DNA of 64,000 bases from Hyphomicrobiales bacterium (GTDB taxonomy: Bacteria > Pseudomonadota > Alphaproteobacteria > Rhizobiales > Rhizobiaceae): positions 62,001-126,000 of the forward strand of contig UCCA01000021.1 in assembly GCA_900470805.1 (NCBI GenBank), read 5' to 3'. Shown here piece by piece: positions 26,015 to 33,444 of the stretch. Under the pieces are notes generated by a model. The model made no database searches, was not told where the DNA came from, and worked only from the letters and a program-made list of their open reading frames with translations. A program made the position numbers and the translations under genes. Numbering within the stretch: the first letter of the stretch is position 1; the number at the start of each line of letters is the position of its first letter.

Positions 26015-26275
26015 ATGGCAAAGATCCCGGGACCTCCGTCCTTTGACGGCCTGAAGCGAAGGATTGCGACGCACCGTGCCGAGGGCACGCCGCGCAAGAA
26101 CGATCGCTTTGTGCGGCAGACCTATTGCCTGGCGCTGCTCGATGCCCGCGCCAAGGCACGCGAGTGGTTCGACGAATATCCGAAGGCCGCATACTGGACC
26201 GAGGTCGAGAGCTGGCGGCAGATAGACGGCGACCAGATCGAGTTCACCATGCGCCGGCTTCCCTCGGCCGATTGA
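26015..26275 (+). CDS. Hypothetical basic protein, 86 residues
   Basis: Not recognised beyond being a conserved-looking rhizobial small protein. It is basic at the start (FDGLKRRIATHRAEGTPRKN) and has a central helix FVRQTYCLALLDARAKAREWF and a C-terminal aromatic strand YWTEVESWRQIDGDQIEF. No signal peptide or membrane span. ATG 26015 follows AGAGGTAG. It is divergent from hemF and converges with the Na/Pi cotransporter gene (3-bp gap). Confidence 0.65.
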   Translation: MAKIPGPPSFDGLKRRIATHRAEGTPRKNDRFVRQTYCLALLDARAKAREWFDEYPKAAYWTEVESWRQIDGDQIEFTMRRLPSAD

Positions 26276-26278
26276 GGG

Positions 26279-27925
26279 TTATTCCGCAGCGTTGCGCAGG
26301 CGGCTTTCGATCAGAAGCCCGCTTTCATCCAGGATCGGATGGGCCACCGAGACGATGTGGGCGTTGATGCGCTTCAGGTCGCGCAGCATGTCGAGATGCA
26401 GCGAGCTGGTCTGCAGGCTGTCGGCGCGACCGTCGCGCAGGCGCTCCAGATGGCGCTCCGAGGACTGCTTCTCCATGCGCCGCACCTCCACCTTCACTTC
26501 CATCAGCTGTCTTGCGAGATTGAAGTCGCGGGTGACGAAGATGGTCTGGGCGATGCGCAGGTTTTCCAGCGTCAGATGGAAGAGCTTGCTAAGCTCGGCA
26601 TAGCCGTCCTCGGAGAATTTGAGGCCGAGGGAGACCTTCTTGGCGACCTGCGGCAGCAGGCCCTTCTCGATGATGTCGCCGATGTGCTCAAGATTGATGG
26701 CGTAGTCGATGATGACGATCGAACGACGACCATCCTCCTCGCTGAGGCCGCCACGGCCGAGCTTGGAGAGATAGATCTTCACCTCTTGCTGCAGGCTGTC
26801 GACGCGCTGCTCGAGCGAGGCGATTTCCGTCAGTTTCGACATGTTGTTGCGCTCGAAGGCATCGGCTGCACGCTGCAGCATGCGTTCGATCAGGTCGCCG
26901 ACGCCAAGCACCTCGCGGGTAGCGCTGGCGAGCGCCACGACTGGCGTCGAAAGCTCCTGCAGGTCGAGATATTTCGGGGCATTGTCGGTCTGGGCGTCCT
27001 CCGGCACGATCCGTAGCATCAACCTGGCGAGCAGGCGGGAGAAGGGCCAGGCCATCGCCGCCAGGATGAGGTTGAAGCCGAGATGGGCGTCGACGGGAAG
27101 CTTGGCAGGCGAGAGCGGCAGCGTCTCGAGCAGATCGGCGCCGAAGCCGGCTAGCGGCAGGGCGATCAGGCAGCCGATGGCGCGAACGATCAGGTTGCCG
27201 AGGGTGACGCGCCGGGCGGAGGCAGGGCCGGAGAGCGAGGCAATCACCGGCGGGATGGCGCCGCCGAGATTGGCGCCGAGAACCAAAACGATGACGAGGC
27301 CGGCCGACAAGATGCCGGTCGAGGCCAGCGACAGGATGAGGACGACCGCAGCGAGACTGGAGGAGGAGATGAAGGCGATGCCGGCGGCGAAAGCCAACGC
27401 CACGGGCCAGGCATTGTCGAGCAGGCCGATGAAGGCCGACAGCGCCGGCGACTGGCGCATCGGTTCCGTGGCGCTGCTCAGCAGATGCAGCGACAGCAGC
27501 ATGAGGCCGATGCCGATCAGCGCCTGACCGCCGCCCTGGCGGGAGGTCGAGCCGCCGCGATAAAGCACGATGCCGGCAAGGATGACGAGCGGCGACAGCC
27601 ATTCAATGCCGGTCGCGACAATCCAGGCGGTGACGGCGGTGCCGACATTGGCGCCGAGCAGCACGATCTGCGCCATGCGTGGCTTGACCAGTTCGCGCTC
27701 GACGAAGGAGGCGACCATCAGGGCCGTCGCGGTGGAACTCTGCAGCGCGATGGTGGCGAGGAAACCGGAGAGGAAGGAGCGGACGCTGCCCTTGGTGCCG
27801 GATGCCAGGCCTGTGCGCAGCCGCGCGCCGAACGCCCTGTTGACGCCGTCCTTGACCTGCGCCAGGCCGAACAGCAGCAGGGCGACCGCGCCGAACAGAT
27901 TGATCATGACGATTGTGGATTCCAT
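26279..27925 (-). CDS. Na/Pi cotransporter family protein with C-terminal PhoU-like domain
   Basis: The 548-residue inner-membrane protein has two Na_Pi_cotrans repeats, each marked by the QSSTAT / SSSLAA motif (LATIALQSSTATALM, about 62-76; FISSSSLAAVVLIL in the second half), within 8-9 membrane spans, plus a cytoplasmic PhoU-like helical C-terminus from about 345 (IERMLQRAADAFERNNMSKL). Such proteins import phosphate with sodium or sense it. ATG 27925 gives a usual N-terminus; the longer frame from 27973 has no better site. A good promoter lies at 28050-28077. Confidence 0.92.
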   Translation of the reverse strand: MESTIVMINLFGAVALLLFGLAQVKDGVNRAFGARLRTGLASGTKGSVRSFLSGFLATIALQSSTATALMVASFVERELVKPRMAQIVLLGANVGTAVTAWIVATGIEWLSPLVILAGIVLYRGGSTSRQGGGQALIGIGLMLLSLHLLSSATEPMRQSPALSAFIGLLDNAWPVALAFAAGIAFISSSSLAAVVLILSLASTGILSAGLVIVLVLGANLGGAIPPVIASLSGPASARRVTLGNLIVRAIGCLIALPLAGFGADLLETLPLSPAKLPVDAHLGFNLILAAMAWPFSRLLARLMLRIVPEDAQTDNAPKYLDLQELSTPVVALASATREVLGVGDLIERMLQRAADAFERNNMSKLTEIASLEQRVDSLQQEVKIYLSKLGRGGLSEEDGRRSIVIIDYAINLEHIGDIIEKGLLPQVAKKVSLGLKFSEDGYAELSKLFHLTLENLRIAQTIFVTRDFNLARQLMEVKVEVRRMEKQSSERHLERLRDGRADSLQTSSLHLDMLRDLKRINAHIVSVAHPILDESGLLIESRLRNAAE

Positions 27926-28049
27926 GCCGTCTTGTCTTCTTCTAGTTCTTGTCACGCCTTCGACACGCTGCACGTTTTCAAATCTGGAGTTGCAGCCAAA
28001 TCATTGAAATCGCGGCGGTCGTCGTGATTTTTTGATTGCCCGGCTAAAA

Positions 28050-28077
28050 ACTATACGCCAGTTCGGCGATTTCACAA
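28050..28077 (-). promoter_or_regulatory. Sigma-70 promoter of the Na/Pi cotransporter gene
   Basis: Reading the minus strand, TTGTGA (28077-28072) and TATAGT (28055-28050) are separated by 16 bases, about 125 bases before the ATG at 27925. No PHO-box-like direct repeat is evident nearby. Confidence 0.55.
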
Positions 28078-28134
28078 CGCCGTTCGCGACATATTGCGCG
28101 GCCGAACCGGCATTTGTGCGGCGGGTGACGAAAA

Positions 28135-28596
28135 TCAACCCCAGGCGGTCTGGCGCAACGTTTCTCCGACGATCATCGCGACGGACATGGCGATGTTGAG
28201 CGAGCGCTGGCCTTCGACCATGGGCACGAGGATTCGGGCGTCGGATCGATCGTGGACATGATCGGGCACGCCGGCGCTTTCGCGGCCGAAGAGCAGGATA
28301 TCGTCGGGACGAAAGGCGAAGTCGGTATAGCGGCCGGAGGCCTTGGTCGAGGCGAGCACAAGGCGGCGGCCGGTGGTCTGGCGCCAGGTTTCGAACTGCT
28401 CGAAATTGACGTGGCGGGTCAGCGCGGCAGCGGCGATGTAGTCCATGCCCGATCGTTTCAGGTTCCGATCGGAGATGTCGAAACCAGCCGGTTCGATGAT
28501 ATCAACGGCAAAGCCGAGGCAGGCGGCAAGGCGCAGGATCGTGCCTGTGTTGCCTGCTATGTCGGGTTGATAGAGCGCTACGCGGAGGTCTGCCAT
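28135..28596 (-). CDS. trmL: tRNA (cytidine(34)-2'-O)-methyltransferase
   Basis: This 153-residue SPOUT methyltransferase modifies the wobble base of tRNA-Leu. The trefoil-knot motifs are present: LYQPDIAGNTGTILRLAACL (motif 1), ILLFGRESAGVPD (motif 2) and LVPMVEGQRSLNIAMSVAMI (motif 3), the AdoMet-binding knot. The length equals E. coli TrmL (157 aa). The ATG at 28596 gives the family N-terminus; the frame extends further upstream, but that part is not conserved-looking. Confidence 0.93.
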   Translation of the reverse strand: MADLRVALYQPDIAGNTGTILRLAACLGFAVDIIEPAGFDISDRNLKRSGMDYIAAAALTRHVNFEQFETWRQTTGRRLVLASTKASGRYTDFAFRPDDILLFGRESAGVPDHVHDRSDARILVPMVEGQRSLNIAMSVAMIVGETLRQTAWG

Positions 28597-28771
28597 GATC
28601 TGTGCCGGTTCTTCTTTTTTGCTCGGCAGACAGGTATTGCAACTGTGATCGGGAGGCAACAGGCCCGTCTCCAGGGTCGATTGTTCCGTTTTTTGGTTAA
28701 TCGGGGCTGGAATATTCGTCAATTTCGCGTTATCGGTGCATATCTTCAATCGTCAGCAAGGGAGAGCCAAG

Positions 28772-28840
28772 ATGAAAATTTTCTCGAATACGCGCCTCCC
28801 GTCCGCGACCATGCGGCTTGTGGCGATCCGACGCTCCTGA
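28772..28840 (+). CDS. Candidate 22-residue leader ORF upstream of ABC exporter
   Basis: ATG 28772 is preceded by AAGGGAGAGCC, better than the site of the exporter gene itself. The peptide begins MKIFSNTRLPSATMRL and ends with VAIRRS. The stop falls inside a 5-bp hairpin (28831-28844) followed by TCTTCTTTCC. The layout resembles a leader peptide with an attenuator, but the peptide has no amino-acid run and could be a chance ORF or an sRNA 5' part. No other evidence of translation is available. Confidence 0.35.
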   Translation: MKIFSNTRLPSATMRLVAIRRS

Positions 28841-28855
28841 GCGTTCTTCTTTCCT
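28831..28855 (+). terminator. Small hairpin with T-rich tail after the 22-residue ORF
   Basis: ACGCT (28831-28835) and AGCGT (28840-28844) form a 5-bp stem with a four-base loop, followed by TCTTCTTTCC. It is weak by itself; the interest is that the small ORF stops within it, 135 bases before the exporter ATG. Confidence 0.35.
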
Positions 28856-28979
28856 GATTCCCCCTATGTAATCCCTTGCGCGGCTGTTATGGCCTCGTTC
28901 CTTGAACGTCCGGTTCCCATATGAGCTGTTGCGCGCTTGCGCCAGCGGGGAGTGGAGCGCTGAAGTTCGGAGCATTTTC

Positions 28980-30848
28980 ATGTTTGGCTGGTTTGAACAG
29001 CGTCTTGAAGCCTTCCCCACCGAGGAGCCAACGGTTCCTCCGAAGGGCCTGTTTGCTTTCTGCTGGCACTACACCAAACCGGCAGCCCCGTGGCTTGTCG
29101 CGATGGCGGTGCTGACAATGCTGATCGCCGTCGGCGAAGTGGCGTTGTTCCAGTTCCTCGGCAACATCGTCGACTGGCTGACGCATGCCGATCCCGCGAC
29201 CTTCCTGGAGACGGAAGGCCACAAGCTCGTCTGGATGGGCGCGCTGATCCTGATCGGCCTGCCGCTCGCGGCGGTCGCGGATTCCGTCATCATGCACCAG
29301 GTGCTGATCGGCAACTATCCGATGAGCGCGCGGTGGCAGATGCACCGGTTCCTGATGCGCCACAGCATGACCTTCTTCGCCAACGAGTTCGCCGGCCGCG
29401 TCGCGACGAAGGTGATGCAGACGTCGCTGGCGGTGCGCGAAACGGTGATGAAGATCCTCGACGTCTTCGTCTATGTCGTCAGCTACTTCATCTCGATGAT
29501 CGTGGTCATCGCGGCGGCCGACTGGCGGCTGATGATCCCGATCCTTGCCTGGCTCGGCGTCTATGTCGCCATCGTTTCCTATTTCGTGCCGCGGCTGCGC
29601 AAGATCGCCGCGACGCAGGCGGACGCGCGTTCGCTGATGACCGGCCGCGTGGTCGACAGCTACACCAATATCGCCACGGTGAAGCTGTTTTCGCATGCGG
29701 GCAGGGAGGAAACCTATGCCAAGGAGGGCATGGACGAGTTCCTGCAGACCGTGCACCAGCAGATGCGCCGGGTGACGATGTTCCACGCATCGGTCTACAT
29801 CAACAACTGCGTCGCGCTGGCGGTCATATCAGGCCTGTCGATCTGGTTCTGGCTGAACGGCGGGATTTCCGTCGGTGCCATCGCCATTGCCATCGGCCTC
29901 GCCATGCGCGTCAACGGCATGTCGCAGTGGATCATGTGGGAAGTCTCGGCGCTGTTCGAGAATATCGGCACGGTCTATGACGGCATGGAGATGATGACCA
30001 AGCAGCACGACATCCTTGACAAGCCAGGGGCGCTGCCCCTGACGGCCAAGAAGGGTGCGATCCACTACGACCGGATCGGCTTCCACTACGGCAAGGGCAA
30101 GGGTATCATCGACAACCTGTCGCTCGACATCAAGGCGGGCGAGAAGGTCGGCCTGGTCGGTCGCTCCGGCGCCGGCAAGACGACGCTGATGAACCTGCTG
30201 CTTCGTTTCTACGATCTGGAAGGCGGCCGCATCACCATCGACGGTCAGGATATCGCGCATGTCTCGCAGGAGAGCCTGCGCGAGCTGATCGGGGTGGTGA
30301 CGCAGGATACGTCGCTGCTGCATCGCTCGATCCGCGACAACATCGCCTATGGCCGTCCTGACGCGACGGATGCGGAGGTGATCGAGGCGGCGAAACGGGC
30401 CAATGCCTGGGACTTCGTCGAAGGTCTGGTCGACATGCACGGACGCAAGGGCCTCAATGCGCAGGTTGGCGAGCGCGGCGTCAAGCTCTCGGGCGGTCAG
30501 CGCCAGCGTATCGCGATCGCGCGCGTGTTCCTGAAGGATGCGCCGATCCTTGTGCTCGACGAGGCGACCTCGGCGCTGGACTCCGAAGTGGAGGCGGCGA
30601 TCCAGGAGAACCTGTTCGCGCTGATGCAGGGCAAGACCGTGATCGCCATCGCCCACCGTCTCTCGACGCTGACTGAGATGGATCGGCTGATCGTGCTCGA
30701 CAAGGGCAAGATCATCGAGGCTGGCTCGCATACGGAGCTGGTGAAGGAGGGGGGCGTTTATGCCGATCTCTGGAACCGGCAGTCGGGCGGATTCCTCGCC
30801 GATCACTCTGACGAGGATGGTGTCGAGAAAGAGGCTGCGGCGGAATAA
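28980..30848 (+). CDS. ABC transporter, fused permease/ATP-binding exporter (paralog 1)
   Basis: This 622-residue half-transporter has a six-span exporter domain (about 30-350) followed by an ATPase domain. Walker A GRSGAGKTT is at 394-402, then the Q-loop VVTQDTSLLHRSIRDNI, signature LSGGQRQRIAIAR, Walker B ILVLDEATSALD and H-loop IAHRLSTL. It should function as a homodimer or with its neighbour paralog at 33445, which has the same architecture and tail (QSGGFLA). ATG 28980 follows CGGAGC. Substrate (lipid, drug or peptide) unknown. Confidence 0.92.
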   Translation: MFGWFEQRLEAFPTEEPTVPPKGLFAFCWHYTKPAAPWLVAMAVLTMLIAVGEVALFQFLGNIVDWLTHADPATFLETEGHKLVWMGALILIGLPLAAVADSVIMHQVLIGNYPMSARWQMHRFLMRHSMTFFANEFAGRVATKVMQTSLAVRETVMKILDVFVYVVSYFISMIVVIAAADWRLMIPILAWLGVYVAIVSYFVPRLRKIAATQADARSLMTGRVVDSYTNIATVKLFSHAGREETYAKEGMDEFLQTVHQQMRRVTMFHASVYINNCVALAVISGLSIWFWLNGGISVGAIAIAIGLAMRVNGMSQWIMWEVSALFENIGTVYDGMEMMTKQHDILDKPGALPLTAKKGAIHYDRIGFHYGKGKGIIDNLSLDIKAGEKVGLVGRSGAGKTTLMNLLLRFYDLEGGRITIDGQDIAHVSQESLRELIGVVTQDTSLLHRSIRDNIAYGRPDATDAEVIEAAKRANAWDFVEGLVDMHGRKGLNAQVGERGVKLSGGQRQRIAIARVFLKDAPILVLDEATSALDSEVEAAIQENLFALMQGKTVIAIAHRLSTLTEMDRLIVLDKGKIIEAGSHTELVKEGGVYADLWNRQSGGFLADHSDEDGVEKEAAAE

Positions 30849-30892
30849 CGCAGGCTTCCCCTCGCTCCGCAATGCGCGCGGGGCGAGGGAAT

Positions 30893-30906
30893 TTGACAGA
30901 CGTCAA
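30893..30906. promoter_or_regulatory. Perfect inverted repeat TTGAC-N4-GTCAA before the MCP gene
   Basis: Two perfect 5-base half-sites with a 4-base spacer lie 138 bases before the chemotaxis-receptor ATG, just after a hairpin (TTCCCCTCGC / GCGAGGGAA) that may end the ABC transcript. Regulator-binding palindromes look like this; which protein binds is unknown. Confidence 0.4.
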
Positions 30907-31043
30907 TTATGATACGGCTTTTCCGCAGGGTCTCGTTGTGGCGCGCGTGAAAGCACGCACTGGTGGTAATTTTTTGTTTAGCGGAGGCTGGCACAAGGGT
31001 TTCATAGACTTAAGCGTTGTTTGAAACTTTTCAGGTGCCAGCC

Positions 31044-32921
31044 ATGAGCTCTCTCAAGATCAAGATTCTCCTGCCCGCTCTCTTTGCCTTCATCGTCATT
31101 ATCCTCATCGCCCAGGGCGCGGCCGGCATGCGCTCGGTGTGGCAGCTCAACAGCCAGGCCGAAAGTATCAGCCTGCGGATGGACAAGTCGCTGATGATCG
31201 CAGAGATGGAGCGTCGCATGTCCGACGTCCGCCGCCTCTATCTCGCGGTGTTTGCCGCCGTCAGCAATGAAGAGCAGAAGGCTCTGCTGGGGCAGATCAA
31301 GACTGCTACGTTGGCGCGTAAGACCGCGGTTGCCACGTTCGAGGCCGCGCAATCGGCCGGCCCGCGGCCTCGGTTCGAACAGCTCAAGACCATCATGGCG
31401 GATTACGACAAGCTCGGAGACCAGTTCGCCAGCCTGCTTGTCAGTGCACGAAACAGCGATGCGAAGGCCGTCATCGAGAAGATGACGCCGATGGGCAACG
31501 ACGCCGGTGATATTCTGCAGGGTATGATCTCGGACAACCAAGCCGCTGCCGGCAACGACAAGAAGGCTGCGTCCGACACGACGCGGTTTGTGACGATCGC
31601 GACGATCGCGGGTGTGATGATCGCCGTCCTGATGGCGATCGGTGCGGCGGTGTTGAGCCTCGTTCGCGTCACGCGGCCGATCGGGGCGATCACGCAGTCG
31701 ATGAACGCGCTGGCGGCGGGCGACAACCAGGCTGGCATTCCCTACGCTGGCCGTCTTGATGAAATCGGCGAGATGGCGGCCGCCGTTGTCGTCTTCCGCG
31801 AGAACGCGCTGGAGCGCCAGCGCCTGGAGCAACAGACAGAGGCAAACCGCTCGATGAGCGAGCGTGAGCGGATTTCGCGCGAGGAACAGAAGGCGCGTGA
31901 AGCGGCCGACGTCGCCGCCGCGGTGGATGGCTTGGCGAACGGCCTGCGGCATCTGTCCAACGGCGATATGACCTACCGGATCGACCAGATCTTCGCCGGC
32001 CAGCTCGATCAACTGAAGGTCAACTTCAACGAGTCCATGGCCAAGCTGCAGGCGGTGCTTCGCATGGTCGGCGAGAACGCCCAGGCCATCGACGCCGGTG
32101 CCGGTGAGATCCGCTCCGCTGCCGACGACCTGTCGAAGCGTACAGAACAGCAGGCCGCCTCGGTCGAACAGACCGCCGCCGCTCTCGAAGAGGTGACGAC
32201 CGCCGTGAAGGACGCGGCGCTGCGGGCCTCCGAGGCCGGCGAGCTCGTTGCCCGCACGAAGGCGGGGGCCGAGACGTCAGGGACGATTGTGCAGAATGCC
32301 GTGAGCGCAATGGAGGAAATCGAGAAGTCCTCCGGCGAAATCTCCAACATCATCGGCGTCATTGATGACATCGCCTTCCAGACCAATCTGCTGGCGCTGA
32401 ATGCCGGCGTCGAGGCGGCGCGGGCGGGCGAAGCCGGCAAGGGCTTTGCGGTCGTTGCGCAGGAAGTGCGCGAGCTGGCCCAGCGGTCGGCCAATGCTGC
32501 AAAGGAAATCAAGGCGCTCATCACCAAATCGGGCGATCAGGTGCGGCAGGGCGTCGAGCTCGTCGGCGAGACCGGCCGGCGGCTTGCGACCATTGTCTCC
32601 GAGGTCCAGGGGATCAATGGCAACGTTTCGGCTATCGTGATCACCTCCCGCGAACAGTCGACTGGCCTCAACGAGATCAACGTCGCCGTCAACCAGATGG
32701 ACCAGGGCACGCAGAAAAATGCCGCGATGGTAGAGCAGACGACCGCCGCCACCCATAGCCTGGCGCGCGAAGCCGCGGCATTGATCGAGCTTCTCTCGCA
32801 GTTCAGGCTCGGTGAAAGCCAGGTGACTGCAATGCGCGTCGTTTCAGACGCTAGCCATCAGCCGGTCCATTCGCCTGCCCGGGCGCTCGGCGCTCGCGTT
32901 GCCCGGGCTTATGGAACCTGA
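31044..32921 (+). CDS. Methyl-accepting chemotaxis protein
   Basis: This 625-residue receptor has an N-terminal span (about 8-30), a periplasmic four-helix-bundle sensor (about 31-183), a second span (about 185-208), HAMP modules (about 210-265 and a second helical repeat near 300-355) and the signalling domain with the hairpin tip IGVIDDIAFQTNLLALNAGV plus EAARAGEAGKGFAVVAQEVR. No C-terminal NWETF-type CheR tether is seen. It reports an unknown ligand to CheA/CheW. It sits between two paralogous ABC exporters. Confidence 0.94.
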   Translation: MSSLKIKILLPALFAFIVIILIAQGAAGMRSVWQLNSQAESISLRMDKSLMIAEMERRMSDVRRLYLAVFAAVSNEEQKALLGQIKTATLARKTAVATFEAAQSAGPRPRFEQLKTIMADYDKLGDQFASLLVSARNSDAKAVIEKMTPMGNDAGDILQGMISDNQAAAGNDKKAASDTTRFVTIATIAGVMIAVLMAIGAAVLSLVRVTRPIGAITQSMNALAAGDNQAGIPYAGRLDEIGEMAAAVVVFRENALERQRLEQQTEANRSMSERERISREEQKAREAADVAAAVDGLANGLRHLSNGDMTYRIDQIFAGQLDQLKVNFNESMAKLQAVLRMVGENAQAIDAGAGEIRSAADDLSKRTEQQAASVEQTAAALEEVTTAVKDAALRASEAGELVARTKAGAETSGTIVQNAVSAMEEIEKSSGEISNIIGVIDDIAFQTNLLALNAGVEAARAGEAGKGFAVVAQEVRELAQRSANAAKEIKALITKSGDQVRQGVELVGETGRRLATIVSEVQGINGNVSAIVITSREQSTGLNEINVAVNQMDQGTQKNAAMVEQTTAATHSLAREAAALIELLSQFRLGESQVTAMRVVSDASHQPVHSPARALGARVARAYGT

Positions 32922-32977
32922 CAGTCGCGGCTGGCAGCTGGTCGGACTTCCGGCAGCTGACGCCGCGCCAAATTGAA

Positions 32978-33008
32978 AACGCCCTCCCTGGGATATCGGG
33001 AGGGCGTT
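32978..33008 (+). terminator. Terminator-like hairpin between MCP and RHH genes (bidirectional)
   Basis: A perfect 11-bp stem (32978-32988 with 32998-33008, AACGCCCTCCC / GGGAGGGCGTT) lies 57 bases after the MCP stop. The 3' tail is weak on the plus strand, while on the minus strand it is followed by TTCAATTTGG, so it may serve both the MCP and the convergent RHH gene. Confidence 0.75.
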
Positions 33009-33039
33009 ATCGCATCTGTCCTACAGTGTGATCGTCGGC

Positions 33040-33282
33040 TCAGTGCCGGTCGGCGGACAGGCTGTCCGCCCAGTCGATGACCCGGTGGCCCTCGACGGCC
33101 ATGCTGCTGGCGTATACCAGTGTCCGCAGCGTCATCAGACGACGCTGTTCCTCTCCGTCGATCCATGCGGTGATGGCTTCGGCGACGACCTGATCCTGTG
33201 TCACATCAAGCTGTTCAATAATCGTTTCAAGCTTTTCCACCAAAGGTGCGGGAATGCTCGAGATGAGCGTCCTTCGTTGCAT
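33040..33282 (-). CDS. Ribbon-helix-helix (CopG-like) protein, possible orphan antitoxin
   Basis: The 80-residue protein has an RHH-type N-terminus (RRTLISSIPAPLVEKLETII then VTQDQVVAEAITAWID) and a C-terminal tail (GHRVIDWADSLSADRH) of the style that in antitoxins binds the toxin. No toxin frame is found on either side. ATG 33282 follows GGGAGACGG. It could regulate the divergent ABC exporter gene or be a leftover from a lost toxin-antitoxin pair. Confidence 0.75.
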   Translation of the reverse strand: MQRRTLISSIPAPLVEKLETIIEQLDVTQDQVVAEAITAWIDGEEQRRLMTLRTLVYASSMAVEGHRVIDWADSLSADRH

Positions 33283-33444
33283 TGTTGCCGTCTCCCGTGA
33301 AATCCCAGGCTACTCGGACATTGTGGCGGGACATGTCCCAATCAGCGGCGATGCCGCCGATGTTACCGATCATTACGAAAATATAAGGTTGGTCCGGAGG
33401 AGAGGTTCCTTTCCCGATCCGGCAGATAAGCCTATATCGCAAAT

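Larger units (their letters stand above)
28597..28979. other. Intergenic region between trmL and the first ABC exporter gene
   Basis: This 383-bp gap must hold promoters for both divergent genes. It contains a short candidate ORF with a strong ribosome-binding site (28772-28840) whose stop codon lies in a small hairpin followed by a T-rich tract; both are listed separately. No RNA gene or repeat was recognised in the remainder. Confidence 0.5.

Noticed and set aside
33227..33442. 71-codon minus-strand frame next to the RHH gene, considered as a possible toxin
   Set aside because: It overlaps the RHH coding start, has no RelE, HicA or PIN features and no ribosome-binding site.
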